Shown piece after piece: positions 57,563-64,000 of a DNA stretch of 64,000 bases. The stretch's first letter is position 1. Each line of letters starts with the position of its first letter. The notes beneath the pieces are model-generated. The model saw only the letters and a list, made by a program, of their open reading frames with translations. It ran no database searches and was not told the origin of the DNA. Origin of the DNA: Lichtheimia corymbifera B2541 (Eukaryota > Mucoromycota > Mucoromycetes > Mucorales > Lichtheimiaceae); the NCBI GenBank assembly GCA_000697475.1, contig JNEU01001139.1:104395-168394 (forward strand), given 5' to 3'. Both the position numbers and the translations under genes were made by a program.

Positions 57563-58564
57563 ATGTCGAAGCGAGAATCCAAGGAATTGTACTTTGAAAA
57601 GGCAAGTGGATATAGACAAGAGATATACAACTGCATGGCATGCATGCTAACATGGCCATTCTTTATTTATCGATAATAGCTCAAGAACTATCTTGATAGC
57701 TACAAGACCGTCTTCGTTGTCAACGTTGACAATGTCGGTTCCAACCAAATGCACCAGATTCGTCACTCCCTCCGTGGTGAAGCTGTTGTCCTTATGGGTA
57801 AGAACACCATGGTCCGTCGTGCTATGAAGGGCTTCATCCAAGAGCGTCCTGAGCTCGAAAAGCTTCTTGTTCACGTCCGTGGCAACGTTGGTTTCGTCTT
57901 CACCAATGGCGACTTGAAGGAAATCCGTGAAAAGATTCTCGAGAACCGTGTTGCTGCTCCTGCTCGTGCTGGTGCTTATGCTCCCAAGGATGTCTTCGTC
58001 CCTGCTGGTAACACTGGTATGGAACCCGGCAAGACCTCTTTCTTCCAAGCTCTCGGTATCCCCACCAAGATTTCTCGTGGTACCATTGAAATCGTTTCCG
58101 ACGTCAAGGTCGTCACTGCTGGTGAACGTGTTGGTGCTTCCGAAGCCTCTTTGCTCAACATGTTGAACATCTCTCCCTTCACCTATGGTATGAGCATCAC
58201 TCAAGTCTTCGATGACGGTACCGTCTTCTCTCCCGAAGTCTTGGATGTTGAGGAATCCACCCTTGTTGCCAACTTGGTTGCTGTCCTCCGTGATGTTGCT
58301 TCCATCTCTTTGGCTGTTGGCTACCCCACTGCTGCCGCTGTTCCTCACTCCATCATCAACGGTTACAAGAACTTGCTCGCCGTCTCTGTTGCTTCCGACT
58401 ACACCTTCGAAGGCTCTGAGAAGATCAAGGAATTCTTGGAGAACCCTGATGCTTTCGTCGTTGCTGCCGCTCCCGCTGCTGCCGGTGAAGAGAAGAAGGA
58501 AGAAGCCAAGGAAGAAGAGCCTGAGGAATCTGATGAGGATATGGGCTTCGGTCTTTTCGACTAA
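57563..58564 (+). CDS. RPP0: Large-subunit ribosomal stalk protein P0 (uL10)
   Basis: Anchors P1/P2 at the GTPase centre of the large subunit. Two exons: 57563-57601 (13 codons, [13 protein letters not shown]) and 57680-58564. They sum to 924 nt, 307 residues. The intron starts with GC (AAG|GCAAGT) and ends TAG; without it the frame cannot reach a start. Motifs: [17 protein letters not shown] (rRNA binding), [20 protein letters not shown] and [11 protein letters not shown], then the Ala/Glu hinge and the conserved acidic P-protein tail [13 protein letters not shown]. Strong C-ending codon bias agrees with high expression. Confidence 0.98.
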
Positions 58565-58703
58565 ACTCGTTAATTACTCTTGGTTATTCATCATCACGTA
58601 ATAAAAGCCATTGGATTGGTTTTGTACAAAGTATGTTAATAGCTCTGTTATATTGAAGGATGAGGAATATTTACGATTACATGGTTACATTAAGAGGAAT
58701 GGG

Positions 58704-60107
58704 TTATAAACAAAGACCAGTGTTCATGTCAAGATAGCTATATTCGACCGACCAAACATGTTAATTGTGTAAACGATCATCTCATATAGACAAATCTACT
58801 CACCTTAAATGATCAATGACACTGGTGAAAGGAACAATGGAGTTGCTGCAGTCGTCCGTCTCAATGCCATTAGGACATACGCCTATTCAATATATCATGC
58901 AATGAGTATTCCATATTCAGCGTTTCCAAGCAACAACACTACTTACGCAACGAGCTGTCTTTCATAATCCAAAACTCTTCGCCGGCATGTAGGAAACCAA
59001 AAGCACCAGGTGGAAGGTGAGGAACGACTATACATACAAACATTAGTAGGCGGCAGAGAAAAAAGACATGTCGTCGCAATGCACTTACTGTCTCGCTCAT
59101 TGACAAGACGTTGGTATGGAATCTTGGTGCCAATCACATACTTTGCAAATGCAGGTGTTCCCACACGAGGCTGGCCTTGAGTATAGATTTCAATATTGTG
59201 GTGGCCATGGTGATAAAGGTCAAGTGCACAAAGAACGGCTGTTGCACCACCCAATGAATGCCTACAATGACACCCAATTAGTCACGTGCCATCCGCGTTC
59301 TGTTTTCAATCGTTTACCCAGCGACAACGATCTTGTATCCTGGATGGTTATCAAGCTGTTTTTTGACCTCGGCTACAAGTTGATCTTGGACCTCATTATA
59401 GCTATCAAGGAATCCTGTGTAATAAACAACCAACTTGTTGAGCATTATTTAATGACATGACACGTGATTAGCACATACCTTTGTGTACTTTGGCCCCATC
59501 AACAGGTGGATAATCCACTGGTACAAAGACAATATCCTATATAAAAAATGACAATGTATATGATGAGCGAAGGCTGACAAGCCAAGTAGTATACTTGTTG
59601 TTGGGGTTAATAACCTACCGCAATGGCGTTGCGAATTGAGTTTGTACCACGGAAAACAATATAGATGGTCTTCTCCTTTTCGCCAACAGCAACAGCGACG
59701 TTGGTATCAGTGATTAACGTGCTAAAAGTCTTGGTGATCTTCAAGTTGGATGTGACATCGCAGTGAGGGCAGCTCCAACGACCACCAGGGATCACATTTC
59801 TGCAATATGCATTGGCTGACAACGCTGTGTAAAATGTATGTGCCTGGATCTCAGTCTCGCTTGCTGTACGGTAATCTTGTTTGGACGATGAGAGTGCAGT
59901 TACGCTGTTTTCTTCGGGATACATGGTACAGTTTTCACAATAACCCTGGATGACGCTTACACCTTCAGGCAAAGGACCATTCATTTTCAGAGGATATTGT
60001 TCAGGGACATAGCTCTTGTCGCGTGGACCAATTTGCACCGGCACACCCGATACACCATACGTGCAGATGGATACCGCTAGCAATGATACTACTGAATAAA
60101 AACGCAT
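58704..60107 (-). CDS. Secreted triacylglycerol lipase, Rhizomucor/Rhizopus type (class 3)
   Basis: Seven exons (60107-59619, 59536-59479, 59414-59318, 59261-59089, 59027-58947, 58882-58804, 58737-58704) sum to 1011 nt, 336 residues. A signal peptide (MRFYSVVSLLAVSICTYGVS) and a propeptide precede the mature enzyme. The nucleophile is in VVAGHSLGGATA, the catalytic Asp in NERDIVPHLPPGAFGFLHAG and the His in VIDHLSYLDMNTG. The oxyanion region is FRGTNSIRN, with a lid AIADIVFVPVDYPPV; Ala at the lid position matches Rhizopus lipase rather than Rhizomucor, which has Trp. Cys residues (CENC, CPHC, CPNGIETDDCSN, GLCL) fit the family disulfides. It hydrolyses fats outside the cell. Confidence 0.96.
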
Positions 60108-61529
60108 CGTTTGTCAAGAACACAGCAGCTTTTGCCGACAAGGATTAGAGCTACCTTTTTATAGAGCTAGGAATGAACGATGACGATCGGTCCCTTTTTC
60201 ACATCAGCTTCCGCTTTGCCCCCAACTCTCTTTCTCTCACTCTCGAGATATCTCAACATCCCGTTCTCGCGAACCAACGAGAGTCAATAGCTTCAAAAGT
60301 GCGTGTAACAAAGGAAAAATAAAGATCTCTCTTGTGCGTGGGGAAAATGCAGGATATGCACCACGCTCATGCTAATGTGCATAGTAATTGCTCTTTTTTG
60401 GTCAATGGTTTGCTATTCATTGCTGCTCCACATTTTTGTCTGACATAATCTGTGGTACATCAAACGTGCATGCATCACCGAGCACGATTATGAAGGAAAT
60501 ATAAACATTCCATTGACAATGGCAAGTGAAACCATGCTACATGAATCCTGGGGTCGGTATAACCACTATATGGGAAAGCGTGCCTATATTAGAATTCAGG
60601 TACCAGCAAGAAATTATGGATCGTGCAACAACGAGATCACAGGGATTCACAAGTACGACAGCGACCGATCGACATGTGAAATTAAAACTGCTGTCATGGA
60701 AACCAAGGAACGATGCCACAGACGTTGTTATTATTCATGCTTCTTTCACATCAATATCCTAGTCTTACAACGTTCCTTATGCGCATATACGATGCAATAC
60801 ATACCCGGATTGGTAAAAGAATAATTTACGTGATGACAACAACAGCAGTTAGTAGATAATATTAGACCGCGTGTTGTATGATCCTTAACTTTGGGTGATT
60901 GAGACGGGGAATACAATGACGCGCAGCAACAATATGCACTATACGAAGCGGAGATGGTCCCATTATTACTCAAAGAAGTGCCTCCACACGTTTTTCGCAG
61001 AGTTAACTTTCTTCTTTGTCTTTCCCGTATCTATTCATAAGCTCAAGTGAAGACGATTATCCCTTTATAGCTGTGATCTATTTTGCTACTATTATTGACC
61101 GGCAGTCAATGAATAATGTTGCTCGCATCTATAATGAAGGGTGTATACGCCTATCCATCAAAGCCCCCATTATCATACATCTCCAGAGAGGAAGATAAAA
61201 AATGGCGACAACATTACACCCGCGGTAGAATGAGCTTTATTAGGTAATAAACCAAACCATTGTCCAATGATTCATGCACCACAAAGCACAAAGAATCAAT
61301 CTACTCTGTTAGCTTTGTTTCGTAATATCCCGCATTCATTTGTGTACAATGCGGGGGAGAGCCACCACGAATGGAGCAAAGTGTGCTGGTCTGTACAACA
61401 CGCACATCGAGTGGCTGATTGTCCTTCATTTTTGATCCCAGCGATCATGCAAAAAACAGGTGCATGAAAACAAAGCAATGAGTTTGGTCACCTGTTAGTA
61501 TACATGATATGAAAATGTCCTCTGAGTAG
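60108..61529. other. Lipase promoter and gene-free sequence
   Basis: 1.4 kb. Past the promoter I see no gene; frames up to 103 codons (60513-60824) have no family resemblance. Confidence 0.5.
60155..60163 (-). promoter_or_regulatory. TATA box of the lipase gene
   Basis: TATAAAAAG on the minus strand at 60163-60155, about 50 bp upstream of the ATG at 60107. Confidence 0.5.
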
Positions 61530-61530
61530 T

Positions 61531-62075
61531 GCTCTACATTTTGGTCTTTAACTTTTTCAAAATGGATGCGATCTGACTGAGATACCACCGTTTTTCCTGC
61601 AACGTGACATTATTGTAGCTCATGCCTTTGTTTCTTCGACAAGCTATGCCATGCCTTAATCATAAAATGTTCTCCGACACCTGCTCTTCATTTGCATATC
61701 TTACATTTTCAGAATGGATGCGATTTGCATGAGATACGGTGGATTTTATTTAAAGATGACAATACTTGATCCCACTCATTTCACCCTTTGACACTCCATG
61801 TCGTGTATTAATAGTAAAACATTCTATAACACTTGCTCTACGTTTTGGTCTTTTGCTTTTTCAAAATGGATGCAATCTGAATGAGATACGGCCGTTTTCC
61901 TCTGCAACGTGACATTATAGTAACTCATGCCTTTGATTCCTTGACAAGCTATGTCATGCCTTAATCATAAAATGTTCTCCGACACCTGCTCTTCATTTCC
62001 ATATCCTACATGTCAAGAATAGATGCGATTTACCTGGGATACGGTGCGTTTTATTCAAAGAGGACAATACTAACA
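61531..62075. repeat. Tandem satellite, four copies of about 152 bp in two alternating types
   Basis: Unit starts at about 61531, 61682, 61834 and 61987 (spacing 150-153 bp). Each begins GCTCT(A/T)C and carries AATGGATGCGAT then TGAGATAC or GGGATAC; the last copy is partial. Units 1 and 3 are most alike (both with CAACGTGACATTAT), and units 2 and 4 are alike (both with GCTCTTCATTT), so the array is a duplicated dimer of about 305 bp. Confidence 0.85.
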
Positions 62076-62422
62076 ATCAACAGGGATAATTGCATCGTTG
62101 TATTCTAAGTTGCCGCCGCATAATCATATCCATCCAGCTGTAAACACCTTTTGCCGAAGATATAAGCCTTCTCGCCAATGCCATCGCAATCCAATCCATT
62201 ATCATCCTCAACCGTATCCATATGGTATGATCCTTCCTCCCTGCTGACAACGTGCCAATGCTAATCAACCAAAGCAACATCCCAAGGCTTCCATTATCCC
62301 ATCCTTCATAACCATTGCAAACTCAATACGACTCCTGATATGCTTCCTTAGCCGTCCGGCTGTTGGTCAACCAGTATTGCGACGTGCTTGATAGCTGATA
62401 TGTCATTTTTCATAGGGACCGT
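62076..62422. other. Unassigned spacer between satellite and repeat copy B
   Basis: About 350 bp. No gene or repeat recognised. Confidence 0.4.
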
Positions 62423-63646
62423 ATGTATTGAATTAAGTTGCTACACGTAAATAAAGGCTGCAAGGTGGGTTGCTACAAGTAACTTGGAGATAATACAGTA
62501 TAGGTCTTCCTAATAGCACCAGTTGTTATGTTTGGCTGTGGCAAAGAAGAGTACGAGAGCGTGTGCTGTAGTGAAGTGACCAAGGTTGTGAACGCTGCTT
62601 CCGACAAGAGCAATTGCTGGAATGAATGCTGTTACGATTGGTTGTGGTAGAGGAGTGTACAAGAGAAGGTGTGTTGTCAAGAGATGCAGGTGTTGTTGTA
62701 GTGGGGTGTATATCCCATGGAACCTACCATTCAGTTCAAGACAATCGAATCAAGGCAACTGCAGCATTGACATGATGGGTTGAAGCAGTGCAATCGTTCG
62801 CAGCTGGTAGCTGTAGTTGAATGGGGCAACAGTTGAGAATGGGAGGAGGGAGGAGGGAAGAGGCTGAGACTGGAAGAAGTGGAAATCAAATAGGTCAGGC
62901 ACTGAGTCCGACAGATTCATGCACACTGTAAATTACTCCATGACCGTGATTGCCTCTCTCAAACCTGAAACTTTCACACAAGATGCTCTTGGTCATGCTG
63001 ATCAACTTTGTATTAATAAAGAATCCATGCTTCATTTGAAAATTTTGAATGGGAGGGTATAATGTGGGGTTTACTATGGATGGTCGGAAATCGGGTAAGC
63101 GCCGGATTTATGATTTATCGAAGTAGTATGTATTAACTTGGGATTGCCCATTTCGAACCTGAAACTTGGTCAGAAGGTTCCCTGGGGCATGCTGATCAAT
63201 GCCATTCATTTAAAAATCGCAAGCTCCATTATAAAAGTTTTGAATGCGGGGCAGCCCAAATTTAGGGCAAAAGTAGGTTGGACGCTCCCTGAGCCTGAGA
63301 TTGGCTATCTCGAACCTGAAAATTTCATGCAAGGTACTTTCGATGACGGCGAGCAATTTCGTTCTCATAAAGATGCCACACTTCATTATGAAGTTTTGGT
63401 TGGCAGCGCCCGGATGTATGGAGGAAAACATAGATAAGATATACGGGCCGCGCCCGCCGATCTTGGTCATCTCGACTACGAAACTTGGTGAGACGGTGGG
63501 CTTCGACATGCTGATCAACTTTGTTCTCATAAAGACGCCACACTTCATTATGACAATTTGAAGAATCAGGCACCTTTATGTTTTTACATATGCTGAAAGC
63601 ATGATGCTATATGACAAGTGGTGTTTGTTCATTGTGAAGTATCATT
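62423..63646 (+). repeat. Copy B of the 1.2-kb modular interspersed repeat (inverted relative to 10967-12123)
   Basis: Matches the minus strand of 10967-12123 from ATGTATTGAA (62423) to GTGAAGTATCA (63646). Examples of shared sequence are GCAGCATTGACATGATGGG near 62762 and the GCAACAGTTGAGAATGGGAG stretch near 62825. Four modules lie between about 62950 and 63560. A 99-codon frame (63138-63437, plus) is the counterpart of the minus frame at 11174-11473 with 9 differences. No transposase or terminal inverted repeats were found. Confidence 0.85.
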
Positions 63647-63648
63647 AT

Positions 63649-63786
63649 CGTTGGTCACCAGGTCACCGAAAATTGTGACCACCCCCGCCAAATTTTTGGC
63701 AGGGTCACAAGCGGGGGTAGGCAAGATACCTGCGTAAAATTGCGCCAAAGCGCAATATACCACAGGTATCCTATACCGTTGGTCAC
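63649..63786. repeat. Compact palindromic locus flanked by a 10-bp direct repeat
   Basis: CGTTGGTCAC occurs at 63649-63658 and 63777-63786. Between them are perfect stems: TTGTGACC (63673) with GGTCACAA (63703); ACCCCCGC (63681) with GCGGGGGT (63711), interleaved with the first; GCCAAATTTTTGGC (63687-63700); GATACCTG (63725) with CAGGTATC (63763); and, inside that, ATTGCGC (63739) with GCGCAAT (63750). No coding frame. It starts 3 bp after the end of repeat copy B. Confidence 0.75.
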
Positions 63787-64000
63787 AGAATAGCACATAG
63801 CTAATTTTATATGATTGATGATATATAAAATGACTACATATTTGGAAGGTACTACATATGGATCATTCATCAATGCTGGAGGAGCCTACTAACACCCATG
63901 TTTGCCTAGTTGAATATATACAACGGATGTATGCCACGATATGTGATAGATAAACACTTAATAGCGTCCTTGTATTATACACGAGATGACTAGCGTTGAG
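63787..64000. other. Window end, unassigned
   Basis: AT-rich sequence without a recognisable feature. Confidence 0.4.

Noticed and set aside
57647..58348. A 233-codon frame antisense to P0
   Set aside because: Same cause: shadow of a highly codon-biased ribosomal gene.
59590..59640. Lipase lid with Ala instead of the Trp known from Rhizomucor lipase
   Set aside because: Rhizopus-type lipases also have Ala at this place, so it is normal family variation.
63138..63437. 99-codon frame in repeat copy B as a real gene
   Set aside because: Copies stay similar, but frames are open on both strands and the modules repeat internally, so conservation reflects repeat age. Kept as a repeat property only.
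1..64000. tRNA, rRNA, CRISPR arrays, bacterial insertion sequences
   Set aside because: Scanned by eye for T-loop-like GGTTCGANTCC and repeat-spacer patterns; the few GTTCGA hits lie in coding or repeat sequence without a cloverleaf. A dedicated tRNA scan would be decisive.

Overview
The window reads as nuclear DNA of a filamentous fungus, most likely Mucorales (Mucoromycota). The evidence is genes broken by many short introns (about 50-90 nt, GT..AG with a few GC..AG), a Rhizomucor/Rhizopus-type secreted lipase, a CarRP-type fused carotenoid protein, and textbook eukaryotic housekeeping genes (EF-1alpha, eL6, uL10/P0, Cox9, Pex4). There are no operons. Exon structures were assembled by reading splice sites and checking that reading frame and family motifs stay intact; for nearly all genes the exon sum is divisible by three.

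Layout. 0-7.7 kb: 3' end of HMG-CoA reductase (+), an NTF2-like protein (+), a thiolase with a mitochondrial-type presequence (-), and a coiled-coil, tail-anchored protein of possible KASH type (-). 9-9.8 kb: ribosomal protein eL6 (+). 10.4-12.1 kb: a repeat block with a 584-bp fold-back palindrome and an array of degenerate modules. 14.3-19.2 kb: Srk1/Rck2-type kinase (+), Pex4 E2 (-), Rua1-domain regulator (-). 19.2-22.6 kb: 3.3 kb without a recognisable gene. 22.6-27.1 kb: transketolase and a polyol-dehydrogenase-like MDR enzyme (both -). 28.6-31.3 kb: F-box protein (+), MEMO family protein (+), small secreted acidic protein (-). 33.5-39.5 kb: Zn2Cys6 regulator (+), MFS transporter (+), small Pro-rich protein (-). 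42.3-44.3 kb: CarRP-like protein (+). 45.4-46.2 kb: GPI-anchored wall protein (+). 48.5-54.7 kb: EF-1alpha (-), a small membrane protein (-), ribokinase (-), quinone oxidoreductase (+). 55.8-60.1 kb: a second secreted protein (+), Cox9 (-), P0 (+), lipase (-). 61.5-63.8 kb: a four-copy ~152-bp satellite, a second inverted copy of the 11-kb repeat, and a compact, highly palindromic locus.

Functional links. HMG-CoA reductase, thiolase and the CarRP-like protein all relate to acetyl-CoA/isoprenoid metabolism. Transketolase, the polyol-dehydrogenase-like enzyme and ribokinase are all pentose related, but only the first two are neighbours. eL6, EF-1alpha and P0 are translation genes that carry CCATCCATC-type tracts upstream.

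Most interesting items: the CarRP-like protein keeps phytoene-synthase aspartates but lacks the paired glutamates expected in the cyclase half; the thiolase gene needs a 4-nt micro-exon; the MDR enzyme has altered catalytic zinc ligands; two inverted 1.2-kb copies of a modular repeat lie 50 kb apart; and a 140-bp locus at the right end has interleaved perfect stems.
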